Shown in pieces: positions 17,036 to 26,263 of a stretch of 64,000 nucleotides of DNA. Each line of letters opens with the position of its first letter. The first letter of the stretch is position 1. Below the pieces are notes generated by a model. It was not told the DNA's origin. It did not search any database and saw only the letters and a list, made by a program, of their open reading frames with translations. The DNA lies in assembly GCA_934636905.1 (NCBI GenBank), contig CAKUBJ010000001.1, positions 1 to 64,000 on the forward strand. The letters run 5' to 3'. Both the position numbers and the translations under genes were made by a program. This stretch comes from an uncultured Dysosmobacter sp. Lineage in GTDB: Bacteria; Bacillota; Clostridia; Oscillospirales; Oscillospiraceae.

Positions 17036-19198
17036 ATGAACCAACAGCCTGACCAATTCAACCGGTTCCGGGTGCTCTCCGCACTGTCTCTGGCCGTGCT
17101 GGGCATCTATCTGGTGGTGCTTTTCAATATTCAGGTGGTTCACCACGAGGACTATCTTGCCAAGTCCACCCAGACCATCACCCGGGTGGAAACCGTCACG
17201 GCCTCCCGGGGCATCATCACAGACCGCTCCGGCCGGACGCTGGTTTCCAACCAGTATGCCTACAGCCTGACCTTTGACCCCTCTCTGCTGAAAGCCGGGG
17301 AGAATCAGAATGCCGCCATCCTGCGGCTGCTGCAGCTGTGCCGGGAGCAGGGGGTGGACTGGGAGGATAATCTCCCCCTCTTCCAGTCGGACTCCCCCCG
17401 CTTCACGGTGGACGCCCTGACCGATACCCAGAAGAGCTACTTTCTCGCCTATCTCCGGAATCTGAAGCCCGCCCGGGAACTGCTGGCTGCCTATGTCCGC
17501 CGGAATCCCTCCCTGCTGAAGGAGCCTGCCAAGGGAGAACCCGCGCTGGACCCCGCCTCCGCCAAGGATGCGGATTTGCTGAAGCAGACAAAGGCCTCTG
17601 CCCTTTCCAACACCCTGCTGCTGAAGGCCGGCATCACCCCTGCCAAGCTGCTGGAGTGGATGCGGGAGGATATGGACGTGGATTCCTCCTGTTCCCAGGA
17701 AGACGCCCGGCTGATTCTGGGTGTCCGGTACGAATTGCAGCTGCGGAAGCTGGGCGCCAACAACAATCCCTACATTCTGGTGGAAAACGTGGATGTGGAA
17801 TTTTGCTCCCTCATCAGCGACGGGGCGTTTCAGGGGGCGCAGGTCAGCCGCACCTCCACCCGCGCCTACGAAACCACTTACGCCGCCCATGTGCTGGGGC
17901 TGGTGGGCGCCATCTCCGACTATACCGACGAACTGAAAGAAAAAGGCTACCGGGCCAGCGACACCATCGGCATCTCCGGCGCGGAGTCCGCCTTTGAGGA
18001 GTACCTCCGGGGCACCGACGGCAAGCGGGTCACCTCCGTCAACAGTGACGGCAAAATCACCGGCGAATACTATAAAACAGAGCCGCGCTCCGGCTACACG
18101 GTGGAACTGACGCTGGATTTGGATCTTCAGCAGTCGGTGGAGGATACGCTGTCCGCCAAAGTGGCACAGCTGAATGAAAAGGACGGGCTGGACAGTCGGG
18201 GCGCCGGCGCCGCCGTCATCAAAGTGGGCACCGGTGAGGTGCTGGCGCTGGCCTCCTACCCCACCTACGACCTTTCCACCTACCGGCAGGACTTCACCGA
18301 ACTCTCTGCCGACCCCGCCAAGCCTCTGTTCAACCGAGCCACCTCCACCCCTTACGCTCCCGGCTCCACCCTGAAGCCCGCCACCGCTGTGGCGGCGCTG
18401 GAATCCGGCGTCACCACCCCTACGGAGACTGTGTTCGACCCCGGTTACTGGATGTACCCCAGCACGACTTGGAAAGTCCCAACCTATTGCTGGAACCACA
18501 GCGGTCACGGCCGGGTCAACGCCACCAGCGCCATCACCAACTCCTGCAACACCTACTTCATGGAAATGGGCTACCGCATGGGGCTGGACACCCTCAACGA
18601 GTATTACTCCGCCTTCGGCCTGGGGGAACCCACCGGCATTGAGATCGGTGAAAGCACCGGCCGTCAGGCCGTCAACGAGGCCGGGCAGGATCAGGCGCCC
18701 TGGGCGGCCTTCGGTCAGGCCAATCAGGAGTACACTCCCCTCCAGCTGGCCAACTACATTGCCACGCTGGTGTCCGGCGGCAAACACTGCCCTGCCCACC
18801 TGCTGAAAAGCGTCAAATCCTACGACAATTCCGAAATCATCGCCACCGGCAGTACGGAACCGCTGAACACCATCAGCATCAGCGACTCCACCCTGCAGGC
18901 GGTGAAAAAGGGGATGCTGGGCTACACCACCAACGGTGGCTCTGTGGCGGTGCCTTTCCGGAACTGCGTGGTGTCCGCCGGCGCCAAGACCGGCACCGCT
19001 CAGATTGGCGGCGCCATGAAAAACGGCGTGTTTGTGGCCTTTGCCCCCTATGAGGAGCCGGAAATCGCCGTGGCGCTGGTGCTGGAAAACGCCGACGCCG
19101 GCGCGGTGCTGGCCTCCACCGCCGTGGACATCATCAATTCCTATTTCAGTCAGGACGACGCCGTTTCCATTCTTCCGGAAAATCAGCTGGTTCCCTGA
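17036..19198 (+). CDS. mrdA: Penicillin-binding protein 2 (class B transpeptidase)
   Basis: Elongasome transpeptidase cross-linking peptidoglycan during lateral growth. It has one N-terminal membrane helix (residues about 15-35), a dimerisation/pedestal domain beginning ASRGIITDRSGRTLVSN, and the catalytic domain. The active-site motifs are STLK (Ser444), SCN (503-505) and KTG (651-653). At 720 residues it is longer than E. coli PBP2 (633) because of insertions at about 120-230. RBS AGAGG. It follows mreC-mreD directly, confirming the elongation-specific role. Confidence 0.95.
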   Translation: MNQQPDQFNRFRVLSALSLAVLGIYLVVLFNIQVVHHEDYLAKSTQTITRVETVTASRGIITDRSGRTLVSNQYAYSLTFDPSLLKAGENQNAAILRLLQLCREQGVDWEDNLPLFQSDSPRFTVDALTDTQKSYFLAYLRNLKPARELLAAYVRRNPSLLKEPAKGEPALDPASAKDADLLKQTKASALSNTLLLKAGITPAKLLEWMREDMDVDSSCSQEDARLILGVRYELQLRKLGANNNPYILVENVDVEFCSLISDGAFQGAQVSRTSTRAYETTYAAHVLGLVGAISDYTDELKEKGYRASDTIGISGAESAFEEYLRGTDGKRVTSVNSDGKITGEYYKTEPRSGYTVELTLDLDLQQSVEDTLSAKVAQLNEKDGLDSRGAGAAVIKVGTGEVLALASYPTYDLSTYRQDFTELSADPAKPLFNRATSTPYAPGSTLKPATAVAALESGVTTPTETVFDPGYWMYPSTTWKVPTYCWNHSGHGRVNATSAITNSCNTYFMEMGYRMGLDTLNEYYSAFGLGEPTGIEIGESTGRQAVNEAGQDQAPWAAFGQANQEYTPLQLANYIATLVSGGKHCPAHLLKSVKSYDNSEIIATGSTEPLNTISISDSTLQAVKKGMLGYTTNGGSVAVPFRNCVVSAGAKTGTAQIGGAMKNGVFVAFAPYEEPEIAVALVLENADAGAVLASTAVDIINSYFSQDDAVSILPENQLVP

Positions 19199-19262
19199 CC
19201 CTCTTCATCTGTCCCGCCTTCTCCGCGGCATCCTGTTTTCATTCTTCTCAGGGAGGTTCCCC

Positions 19263-21134
19263 ATGGGCGACCCGTTTGTATTCGACCCCCGCAGTGAATT
19301 CTGTAAATCCCCTTACGGCGCAGTGCCCTGCGGCACTGCCGTGTCCTACACCGTCCGTCCTCTCCGGGAAGAGGGCTGGTCCCGCTGTGTCCTGACGGCA
19401 CAGCGGGAATTTTCCGGCCAGACCACGGAGTTGGAACTGCCCTGCACCGGACAGGACGGCGAACGCAATCGTTTTTCCGGGGTGTTCACCGCCCCGGCAG
19501 AGCCGGAGTTGGTTTGGTATTATTTCCGCCTTTTCCGGGAGGACGGCACCTCCCTTCTGCTGGACGCCTCCGGCCGACACACGGAGGGTGTTCCCCAATG
19601 CTGGCTGTTGACGGTCTATGAGGACACCCCTACTCCCGGCTGGTTCGGCAGCGGGGTGGTGTATCAGATTTTCCCGGACCGCTTCTGCCGTCTGGAAATT
19701 CCCAATGCCGCCGGCATGATTGGTGACCGGACGGTGCACGAAAGCTGGTGGGATTCCCCGGAATGGCGGCCTGACTCTCAGGGTGAAGTGCGGAACCGGG
19801 ACTTTTTTGGCGGCTCCCTGCAGGGCATCACCTCAAAGTTGGATGAACTGGCTTCTCTGGGGGTTACCGTGCTGTATCTCAACCCCATTTTTGAATCCGC
19901 CTCCAACCACCGCTACAACACTGCCGACTATCTGGCCATTGACCCCATGCTGGGCACGGAGGAGGATTTTCGCCGCCTCTGCCGGGAGGCGAAGGCCCGG
20001 AACATCCGCGTCATTCTGGACGGCGTATTCAATCACACCGGTTCCCAGAGCCGCTATTTCAATGCCGACGGCTTCTATCCGGAGCCGGGGGCGGCGCAAA
20101 GTCAGGATTCCCCCTATTTCGACTGGTTCTCCTTCCATCCGTGGCCGTCGGATTACGACGCGTGGTGGGGAATCAAGACCCTGCCTGCTGTCCGGGAGGA
20201 AGAACCCGGCTACCGGGACTTCATCATCCGGGGGCAGGACTCCGTGGTGCGGCACTGGCTGCGAGCCGGGGCTTCCGGCTGGCGGCTGGACGTGGCAGAC
20301 GAACTGCCGGACGATTTTATTGCGGAAATCCGCGCCGCCATGGAGGAAACCGCTGCGGACAGCTTCCTGCTGGGTGAGGTCTGGGAGGACGCCGCCACCA
20401 AGGTTGCCTATTCCCGGCGCCGGCGCTATCTGCTTGGGCGGGAGCTGCACAGTGTGATGAATTATCCCTTCCGCACCGCGTTGATTGATTACCTGCTGGG
20501 CGGTGATGCCGACGCATTCCGGCAGACGCTGGAAGCCCTCCGGGAGAACTATCCCCGCCCGGCCTTCTACTCCCTGATGAATTTCCTGAGCACCCACGAC
20601 ACCCCCCGTATTCTCACGGTGCTGGGCGCCGAGAACGTGCCGGAGAGCAAGGAAGCCCGCTCCCTCTTCCGCCTCCCCCCCGCCCGGCGTCAGCTTGGGC
20701 TGGAACGGGTTCGTCTGGCGGCGCTGGTGCTCTTTACCTTCCCCGGCGTGCCCACCGTCTATTACGGTGACGAGGCCGGCATGGAGGGCTGGGAAGACCC
20801 CTTTAACCGAGGCACCTATCCCTGGGGGCAGGAGGATTCCGCTCTGAAAGCATACTTCGCCCGTCTGGCTCAGCTGCGGCGGACACATCCGGCGCTGCAA
20901 AGCGGTCAGCTGCATTGGCGCTGGACAGCCGGTTCCCTGCTGGCCTTTGCCCGGGAGCAGGACGGCTGTCTGCTGACCACTGTGGTCAACGCCGGAGATG
21001 TCCCCCAGTCCCTGACGCTTCCGTGGCCAGGCAGCAGTGCCCATGACCTTCTCACCGGGGAAGTCTTTGCTCCGGCTGACAATGCTCTCTCCTTGACACT
21101 GCCGCCCCGGCAGGGCTTTCTGCTGACAACCTGA
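19263..21134 (+). CDS. GH13 alpha-glucosidase/neopullulanase-like enzyme
   Basis: 623-residue cytoplasmic glycoside hydrolase (no signal peptide). An N-terminal beta-domain (about 1-120, CBM34-like position) precedes the GH13 barrel. The four conserved regions are visible: DGVFNH, GWRLDVADE (nucleophile Asp343), LLGEVWED (acid/base Glu372) and LSTHDTPR (Asp446). The QIFPDRF and YYGDEAGMEGWEDPFNRGTYPW motifs resemble the cyclomaltodextrinase/neopullulanase/maltogenic amylase subgroup. It probably degrades imported maltodextrins or cyclodextrins. GGGAGG precedes the ATG. No sugar transporter is adjacent; it sits oddly between mrdA and parA. Confidence 0.88.
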   Translation: MGDPFVFDPRSEFCKSPYGAVPCGTAVSYTVRPLREEGWSRCVLTAQREFSGQTTELELPCTGQDGERNRFSGVFTAPAEPELVWYYFRLFREDGTSLLLDASGRHTEGVPQCWLLTVYEDTPTPGWFGSGVVYQIFPDRFCRLEIPNAAGMIGDRTVHESWWDSPEWRPDSQGEVRNRDFFGGSLQGITSKLDELASLGVTVLYLNPIFESASNHRYNTADYLAIDPMLGTEEDFRRLCREAKARNIRVILDGVFNHTGSQSRYFNADGFYPEPGAAQSQDSPYFDWFSFHPWPSDYDAWWGIKTLPAVREEEPGYRDFIIRGQDSVVRHWLRAGASGWRLDVADELPDDFIAEIRAAMEETAADSFLLGEVWEDAATKVAYSRRRRYLLGRELHSVMNYPFRTALIDYLLGGDADAFRQTLEALRENYPRPAFYSLMNFLSTHDTPRILTVLGAENVPESKEARSLFRLPPARRQLGLERVRLAALVLFTFPGVPTVYYGDEAGMEGWEDPFNRGTYPWGQEDSALKAYFARLAQLRRTHPALQSGQLHWRWTAGSLLAFAREQDGCLLTTVVNAGDVPQSLTLPWPGSSAHDLLTGEVFAPADNALSLTLPPRQGFLLTT

Positions 21135-21139
21135 TTGAA

Positions 21140-21155
21140 AGTTTCACGTGAAACA
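21140..21155. promoter_or_regulatory. parS site 1
   Basis: The 16-base sequence AGTTTCACGTGAAACA matches the B. subtilis parS consensus (TGTTNCACGTGAAACA) at all but the first base. ParB nucleates here and spreads to organise origin segregation. It lies just past the GH13 stop and about 200 bases before parA. Confidence 0.92.
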
Positions 21156-21192
21156 TCCCTGACGGCCTGACGGCTGCCGGGGATGTGGTTTT
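21153..21192 (+). terminator. Possible terminator after the GH13 gene
   Basis: ACATCCC (21153-21159) pairs with GGGATGT (21180-21186), with an inner GGC/GCC stem, followed by GGTTTTA. It overlaps the end of parS site 1. The tail is short, so this is moderate evidence only. Confidence 0.45.
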
Positions 21193-21203
21193 ATGGCCGC
21201 CGA

Positions 21204-21219
21204 TGTTTCACGTGAAACC
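21204..21219. promoter_or_regulatory. parS site 2
   Basis: TGTTTCACGTGAAACC differs from the parS consensus only at the last base. It lies 64 bases from site 1 and about 50 bases upstream of the parA -35. Confidence 0.92.
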
Positions 21220-21266
21220 TTTTAAGAAAAAGTTGCCGTGTTTTCCCGTTTTTTTACCGGAATGCC

Positions 21267-21295
21267 TTGAAACAGCCAAATTGCCTTGGTATAAT
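21267..21295 (+). promoter_or_regulatory. parAB promoter
   Basis: TTGAAA (21267-21272) and TATAAT (21290-21295) are 17 bases apart and the -10 is extended (TGGTATAAT). The nearby parS sites could let ParB influence it. Confidence 0.8.
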
Positions 21296-21342
21296 AGGCT
21301 TGCTGTAAAGAAAAAGGGCTTCGTCCCGGAAAGCAGGTGCCT

Positions 21343-22095
21343 GTGTCTAAGATTGTTTCCATTGTAAATCAGAAGGGCGGCGTGGGAAAAACCACCACCT
21401 GTGTCAATCTGGCGGCGGCTCTGGCGGAGCAGGGCAAGCGCGTCTTGCTTTGCGACTTTGACCCGCAGGCCAATTCCACCTCCGGCATGGGCGTAGACAA
21501 AACCGTGTCCAAGGGCATCTATGAGGTGCTGGTGTCGGACGTGCCGGCGGCTGACGCGGTGGTACACACCCGTTATGGAGACGTGCTGCCCTCCAACAAG
21601 GCGCTGGCCGGCGCAGGCATTGAACTGATTGGCATGGAGCGGCGGGAATTTCTGCTGAAGGACGCGCTGGAACAGCTTCGTGACGATTACGACTTCATCT
21701 TCATTGACTGCCCGCCCTCTCTGGAACTGTTGACCCTCAACGCCCTCTGCGCCGCTGACAGTATTCTGGTGCCGGTGCAGGGCGAGTATTTTGCCCTGGA
21801 AGGCCTCAGTGACCTGATGAACACCGTCCGTATTGTGCGGCGTTCCCTGAACCCCAAACTGGTTCTGGAGGGTGTGCTGCTGACCATGTTCGACGGGCGG
21901 ACAAACCTTGCCATGCAGGTGGCGGAGGAAGTGAAGCACTACTTCCCCGGCAAGGTCTACGCCACCGTCATTCCCCGCAACGTCCGTCTGTCCGAGGCGC
22001 CCAGCCACGGCAAGCCCATCAGCGCCTATGACCGCACCTCCCGGGGAGCGGAAGCCTATTGTGCGCTGGCGGAAGAATTCTTATCCAGACAGTAG
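21343..22095 (+). CDS. parA: Chromosome-partitioning ATPase ParA/Soj
   Basis: About 250-residue Walker-type ATPase that dimerises with ATP, binds DNA and is driven by ParB to separate origins; in B. subtilis it also modulates DnaA. The deviant Walker A is NQKGGVGKTTT, the A-prime motif is CDFDPQANST, and Walker B is FIFIDCPPSL. Starts at GTG 21337 or GTG 21343 are both possible. The second is preferred because GGAAAG is then eight bases upstream and the protein begins SKIVSIVNQKGG like Soj. It is first in an operon with parB. Confidence 0.95.
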   Translation: MSKIVSIVNQKGGVGKTTTCVNLAAALAEQGKRVLLCDFDPQANSTSGMGVDKTVSKGIYEVLVSDVPAADAVVHTRYGDVLPSNKALAGAGIELIGMERREFLLKDALEQLRDDYDFIFIDCPPSLELLTLNALCAADSILVPVQGEYFALEGLSDLMNTVRIVRRSLNPKLVLEGVLLTMFDGRTNLAMQVAEEVKHYFPGKVYATVIPRNVRLSEAPSHGKPISAYDRTSRGAEAYCALAEEFLSRQ

Positions 22096-22111
22096 AAAGG
22101 AGTTTCTTTCT

Positions 22112-23008
22112 ATGGCATCCAAAAGACCATCTGGCCTCGGCAAGGGGCTTGGCGCCCTGCTGGGCGACGATGTGATGAAAACCGAGTCCAGCGGCAGCTT
22201 ATTCGTACCCATTTCTCAGGTGGAAAGCTATTCCGGCCAGCCCCGGAAGCATTTTGACGAAGAATCTTTGCAGGAGTTGGCAGACTCCATCACCCAGCAC
22301 GGCATCATTCAGCCGCTGACAGTGCGGAAGCTGTCCTCCGGCTACTACCAGATTATCGCCGGGGAACGCCGCTGGCGGGCCGCCCGGTTGGCAGGCTTGC
22401 AGGAAGTGCCGGTCATCGTCATGGAGGCCGACGACCGCAAAGCCGCCGAACTGGCCATGATTGAAAACCTCCAGCGGGAGGATTTGAACCCCATGGAGGA
22501 AGCCGCCGGCTTCCAGTCCCTGATTGATACCTACCACATGACTCAGGAGGAGGCCGCCCAGCGGGTGGGCAAGTCCCGCAGCGCCGTCACCAATGCCCTG
22601 CGGCTGCTGGGATTGACGCCCTCCGTGCGAAAGCTGGTGGAAACCGGCAAACTCTCCGCCGGTCATGCCCGGGCGCTGGTGCCCCTCTCCCCTGCCCTGC
22701 AGGAAAGCGCCGCCAATGCCATCATCGCCGGCGGGCTGTCCGTCCGGCAGACGGAAGCGCTGGTAAAGCGGCTGTCGGCGGAAAAGAAGCCGCCGAAGCA
22801 GGCGCCGGCAGACGCCGTGGATTACCTTGCGGAAGCGCAGAACGAACTGAAGGCCAAGCTGTGCCGGGGGGTAAAAATTGTTTCCGGCCGGAAAAAGGGG
22901 CGGATTGAACTGGAATACTACGGTCTGGACGATCTCAACGATCTGCTGGACGCGCTGGCACTGATAAAAATCAACAAGGCACAGAAAGGATCCACCCATG
23001 AAATTTGA
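22112..23008 (+). CDS. parB: Chromosome-partitioning protein ParB/Spo0J
   Basis: 298-residue CTPase clamp that loads at parS. The N-terminus SGLGKGLGALLGDD is the ParA-activating tail. The CTP-binding ParB/Srx domain has GQPRKHFDEESLQELADSI and GERRWRAAR, the helix-turn-helix is MTQEEAAQRVGKSRSAVTNALRLL, and a C-terminal dimerisation domain ends the protein. AAAGGAG precedes the ATG at 22112. The KorB-type HTH and the presence of two parS sites 0.9 kb upstream make the assignment secure. Confidence 0.96.
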   Translation: MASKRPSGLGKGLGALLGDDVMKTESSGSLFVPISQVESYSGQPRKHFDEESLQELADSITQHGIIQPLTVRKLSSGYYQIIAGERRWRAARLAGLQEVPVIVMEADDRKAAELAMIENLQREDLNPMEEAAGFQSLIDTYHMTQEEAAQRVGKSRSAVTNALRLLGLTPSVRKLVETGKLSAGHARALVPLSPALQESAANAIIAGGLSVRQTEALVKRLSAEKKPPKQAPADAVDYLAEAQNELKAKLCRGVKIVSGRKKGRIELEYYGLDDLNDLLDALALIKINKAQKGSTHEI

Positions 23009-23516
23009 AAAGCGTGCGGATGGCGGTGAAACCACACCCGCCGCTCCCGAACCCCAGGAAACCGGGAAGAAGCCGGTCATTATCTATATTATCATCCTGT
23101 TTCTGGCGGCATTCCTTCTGATGCTCCTCTCCCTGCTGGCAAGTCAGCGGAACAACACCGAAACCATCGGGAAGCTGCATGATACCTTTATGAGCGACAT
23201 TCAGGCGAAGGAGGAGGAACTGATTGATCTGCGTCAGCAGGTCAGTGACAGGGAAAAGGAACTGGAGGCCGCGGAGGATAACCTTGCAGCCAAAGACGAG
23301 AGCATCGCTGAACTGGAAAAGGAAATCGACGCCCTGCTGGCGCTGTACAATCTTCAGCAGGAATACGCCGCCGGTAATCTGGACGGTTGCCGCATCCTTC
23401 TTCAGGAAATCAGCGATGAGAGGCTGGAACCCCTGCTGCCCACATCTGCGCAGGAGGGCATTCCCTCCCCTGCCCAGCAATATCAGGAATTGCGGGAAGC
23501 CATTTTGAACTCCTAA
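22998..23516 (+). CDS. Bitopic coiled-coil membrane protein of unknown function
   Basis: 172 residues. A 27-residue cytoplasmic head is followed by one strongly hydrophobic helix (IIYIIILFLAAFLLMLLSLLA). A long acidic coiled coil (about 60-115: ELIDLRQQVSDREKELEAAE...) and a short C-terminal domain come next. I recognise no named family. The gene overlaps the end of parB by 11 bases and has an RBS (AAAGGA) inside it, so it is co-translated with the segregation genes. A membrane-anchoring or divisome-related role is possible but unproved. Confidence 0.7.
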   Translation: MKFEKRADGGETTPAAPEPQETGKKPVIIYIIILFLAAFLLMLLSLLASQRNNTETIGKLHDTFMSDIQAKEEELIDLRQQVSDREKELEAAEDNLAAKDESIAELEKEIDALLALYNLQQEYAAGNLDGCRILLQEISDERLEPLLPTSAQEGIPSPAQQYQELREAILNS

Positions 23517-23559
23517 ATAGACTTGAATTTTGAATATCAATGAGAAGTGAGGAAGAACT

Positions 23560-24867
23560 ATGCTTGACATGAAGTTTGTCCGGGAAAATCCGGAGGCCGT
23601 TAAGGAAAACATCAAAAAGAAATTTCAGGACGAGAAGCTGCCGCTGGTAGATGAGGTCATTGCACTGGATGCCCAGCGCCGTGCCAACATTCAGGAGGCC
23701 GACCAGCTTCGTGCCGACCGCAACCGCCTCAGCAAGCAGGTGGGTATGCTGATGGGACAGGCCAAGAAAGACCCCAGCAAGCTGGCGGAGGCCGAAGCCG
23801 TAAAGAAGCAGGTGACGGATGAGGCGGAACGTCTGGCAGCACTGGAAAAGCTGGAAGCGGAGTTGGACGAAAAGGTGCACCACATCATGCTCCAGATTCC
23901 CCAGATCATCGATCCCTCCGTACCCATCGGCCCTGACGACAGCTGCAACGTGGAGGTGCAGCGCTTCGGTGAGGCCAAAGTGCCTGACTTCCCCATTCCC
24001 TATCACACTGAGATTATGGAGAGTTTCGACGGCATCGACATGGACGCCGCCGGCCGGGTGTCCGGCTCCGGCTTCTACTATCTGCTGGGGGACATCGCCC
24101 GGCTCCACGAGGCGGTGCTGGCCTACGGCCGGGATTTCATGATCTCCAAGGGCTTCACCTACTGCATTCCCCCCTTCATGATCCACGGCAACGTGGTGGA
24201 GGGCGTTATGAGCCAGACGGACATGGACGCCATGATGTACAAAATTGAGGGCGAGGATCTCTACCTCATCGGCACCAGCGAGCACTCCATGATTGGCCGG
24301 TTCATCGACCAGATCATCCCCGCCGAGAAGCTGCCCCAGACCCTCACCTCCTACTCCCCCTGCTTCCGCAAGGAGAAAGGCTCCCACGGTATTGAGGAGC
24401 GGGGCGTCTACCGCATCCACCAGTTTGAAAAGCAGGAGATGATCGTGGTCTGCAAGCCCGAGGAATCCAAGGACTGGTATGAGAAGCTGTGGAACTTCTC
24501 CGTGGAACTGTTCCGCTCCATGGACATCCCCGTGCGGCAGCTGGAATGCTGCTCCGGCGACCTGGCCGACCTGAAAGTAAAGTCCTGCGACATTGAGGCC
24601 TGGTCCCCCCGCCAGCAGAAGTACTTTGAGGTCTGCTCCTGCTCCAATCTGGGTGACGCCCAAGCCCGCCGCCTGCGGATTCGCTACAAGGATGAAAACG
24701 GCAAGATGCAGCTGTGCCACACCCTGAACAACACCTGTGTGGCGCCTCCCCGGATGCTGATTGCCTTCCTGGAAAACAACCTGCAGCCGGACGGCACCGT
24801 GAAGATTCCCGAAGTCCTGCAGCCCTATATGGGCGGCACCAAGGTCCTGGTTCCCAAGAAGAAGTAA
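23560..24867 (+). CDS. serS: Seryl-tRNA synthetase
   Basis: 435-residue class II synthetase charging tRNA-Ser. Residues 1-110 form the long antiparallel coiled-coil arm that recognises the tRNA variable arm. The catalytic core shows LIGTSEHSMIG, motif 2 (CFRKEKGSHGIEERGVYRIHQF) and motif 3 (LNNTCVAPPRMLIAFLENN...PYMGG). Motif 3 differs from the usual LNGSGLAVGRTLVA form of the housekeeping enzyme, placing this among the alternative SerRS types seen in some Clostridia and archaea. It could be the only SerRS or a second copy. RBS GAGGAAG. It lies downstream of parB. Confidence 0.93.
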   Translation: MLDMKFVRENPEAVKENIKKKFQDEKLPLVDEVIALDAQRRANIQEADQLRADRNRLSKQVGMLMGQAKKDPSKLAEAEAVKKQVTDEAERLAALEKLEAELDEKVHHIMLQIPQIIDPSVPIGPDDSCNVEVQRFGEAKVPDFPIPYHTEIMESFDGIDMDAAGRVSGSGFYYLLGDIARLHEAVLAYGRDFMISKGFTYCIPPFMIHGNVVEGVMSQTDMDAMMYKIEGEDLYLIGTSEHSMIGRFIDQIIPAEKLPQTLTSYSPCFRKEKGSHGIEERGVYRIHQFEKQEMIVVCKPEESKDWYEKLWNFSVELFRSMDIPVRQLECCSGDLADLKVKSCDIEAWSPRQQKYFEVCSCSNLGDAQARRLRIRYKDENGKMQLCHTLNNTCVAPPRMLIAFLENNLQPDGTVKIPEVLQPYMGGTKVLVPKKK

Positions 24868-25032
24868 ATGTTCCACCAGCGGCAAAAAGAACGAAGCATT
24901 CCGGTTTCTACAATTTGTATTTTTCTGTAAAAATATTACGGATTGGAGTTTCCATTTTCAGCCCGCAGAAACAGGGTCAGCCCATCTCAGCCTCAATCTG
25001 ACCCGTAAAAATGGCTCCATTCCGGTTTAACC

Positions 25033-25061
25033 TCTGAAAGCCTTGGGGCACAAGGCTTTCA
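25033..25061. repeat. 12-bp perfect inverted repeat upstream of mscL
   Basis: CTGAAAGCCTTG (25033-25044) and CAAGGCTTTCAG (25050-25061) form a stem with a 5-base loop. No T-run follows on the plus strand, so it is a poor terminator; it may still end the serS transcript or structure the mscL leader. The rest of the 233-base gap 24868-25100 shows no gene. Confidence 0.5.
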
Positions 25062-25100
25062 GGATTTGCAATTCTGGCTGAAACAAAAGGAGGTTCTCCC

Positions 25101-25568
25101 ATGTCCGCTCCCGAAAAAGCAAAAGGGTTTCTGGGCGAGTTCAAAGCCTTTATCGCCCGGGGCAATGTGATGGATATGGCCGTCGGCGTCATCATCGGCA
25201 GCGCCTTCGGAAAAATTTCCACTTCTCTGGTAAATGATGTCATCATGCCGCTGATTTCCATGCTTACCGGCGGCATCGATTTCAGCAACTGGAAAATTAT
25301 CCTCAAGCCGGCCGTTGCCGGTGCGGACGGCGTCATTGACGCTGCCACGGAAGTGGCCGTCCGTTACGGCACCTTCCTTGCCACCATTCTGGATTTCCTC
25401 ATCATCGCCTTTGCGGTGTTCCTGATGATCAAGGCTATCAACGGCTTCCACGACAAGCTGAAGAAGCAGGAAGCGGAAGCCCCTGCCGAGCCTCCTGCGC
25501 CGCCGGAGCCTTCTGCCGAGGAAAAGCTGCTGACGGAAATCCGGGATCTGCTGAAAGAGCAGAAGTGA
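25101..25568 (+). CDS. mscL: Large-conductance mechanosensitive channel MscL
   Basis: 155-residue membrane protein that opens under hypo-osmotic tension. The N-terminal helix and TM1 read [43 protein letters not shown], the MscL signature. TM2 is [26 protein letters not shown], and the cytoplasmic helix bundle ends [16 protein letters not shown] proline-rich linker precedes this helix. AAAGGAGG precedes the ATG. Its stop overlaps the rsmG start (TGATG). Confidence 0.96.
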   Translation: MSAPEKAKGFLGEFKAFIARGNVMDMAVGVIIGSAFGKISTSLVNDVIMPLISMLTGGIDFSNWKIILKPAVAGADGVIDAATEVAVRYGTFLATILDFLIIAFAVFLMIKAINGFHDKLKKQEAEAPAEPPAPPEPSAEEKLLTEIRDLLKEQK

Positions 25569-26263
25569 TGGAAGCGCTTCTGCGAAAGGGTCTGGCAGAA
25601 CTGGGCCTTGATGACGGCGGTACCCCCTCCCTGCTGCGGTATGGGGAACTGCTGCTGGAAAAAAACAAAGTCATGAACCTCACCGCCATCACGCAGCCGC
25701 AGGATGTGGCGGCACTGCACTTTCTGGACAGTGCCGCACTGCTGACCCTTGCCGGCTTCAGGGGGAAATCCGTGGTGGATGTGGGCACCGGGGCAGGCTT
25801 CCCGGGAATGCCCATGAAAATTCTGGAACCCTCCATCCATATGACGCTGCTGGACTCTCTGGGCAAGCGGATTACCTTCCTGCAGGAGGTCTGCGAGGAT
25901 TTGGGGCTGACGGACGTGCAGTGCGTCCATGCCCGGGCGGAGGAGTTTGCCGCAGAGCACCGGCAGGGCTTTGACTTTGCCGTATCCCGGGCGGTGGCCA
26001 ACCTCAGTGTGCTGTGTGAACTGTGCCTGCCGCTGGTGAAGATGGGGGGCACCTTCCTCTCCATGAAATCCGTGGAGTCCGACGGGGAACTGGAACAGGC
26101 GGAAAAGGCCATCCGGCTTCTGGGGGGACAGGTAGAACGTACCGCGGACTACCGTATCCCGGGAACGGAAGTGACCCACCGGGTCATTTTCATAAAAAAA
26201 GTGGCGGAAACACCAAAAAAGTATCCCAGACCATTTGCAAAAATCAAAAAGAATCCGTTATAA
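25568..26263 (+). CDS. rsmG: 16S rRNA m7G527 methyltransferase RsmG
   Basis: SAM-dependent methyltransferase of 231 residues modifying G527 of 16S rRNA. It contains NKVMNLTAITQPQDVAALHFLDS, the SAM site VVDVGTGAGFPGMPMKI and the SRAVANLSVLCELCLPLVK motif. ATG 25568 follows an in-frame GTG; the overlap with the mscL stop favours ATG. In most Firmicutes rsmG follows mnmE-mnmG after jag; here it is on the other side of oriC. Its last codons contain the minD-like promoter. Confidence 0.95.
   Translation: MEALLRKGLAELGLDDGGTPSLLRYGELLLEKNKVMNLTAITQPQDVAALHFLDSAALLTLAGFRGKSVVDVGTGAGFPGMPMKILEPSIHMTLLDSLGKRITFLQEVCEDLGLTDVQCVHARAEEFAAEHRQGFDFAVSRAVANLSVLCELCLPLVKMGGTFLSMKSVESDGELEQAEKAIRLLGGQVERTADYRIPGTEVTHRVIFIKKVAETPKKYPRPFAKIKKNPL

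Noticed and set aside
16571-18799. Minus-strand frame of 742 codons opposite mreD and mrdA; similar ones at 29776-31698 and 11532-13595
   Set aside because: All lie opposite well-identified genes and have no recognisable motifs.
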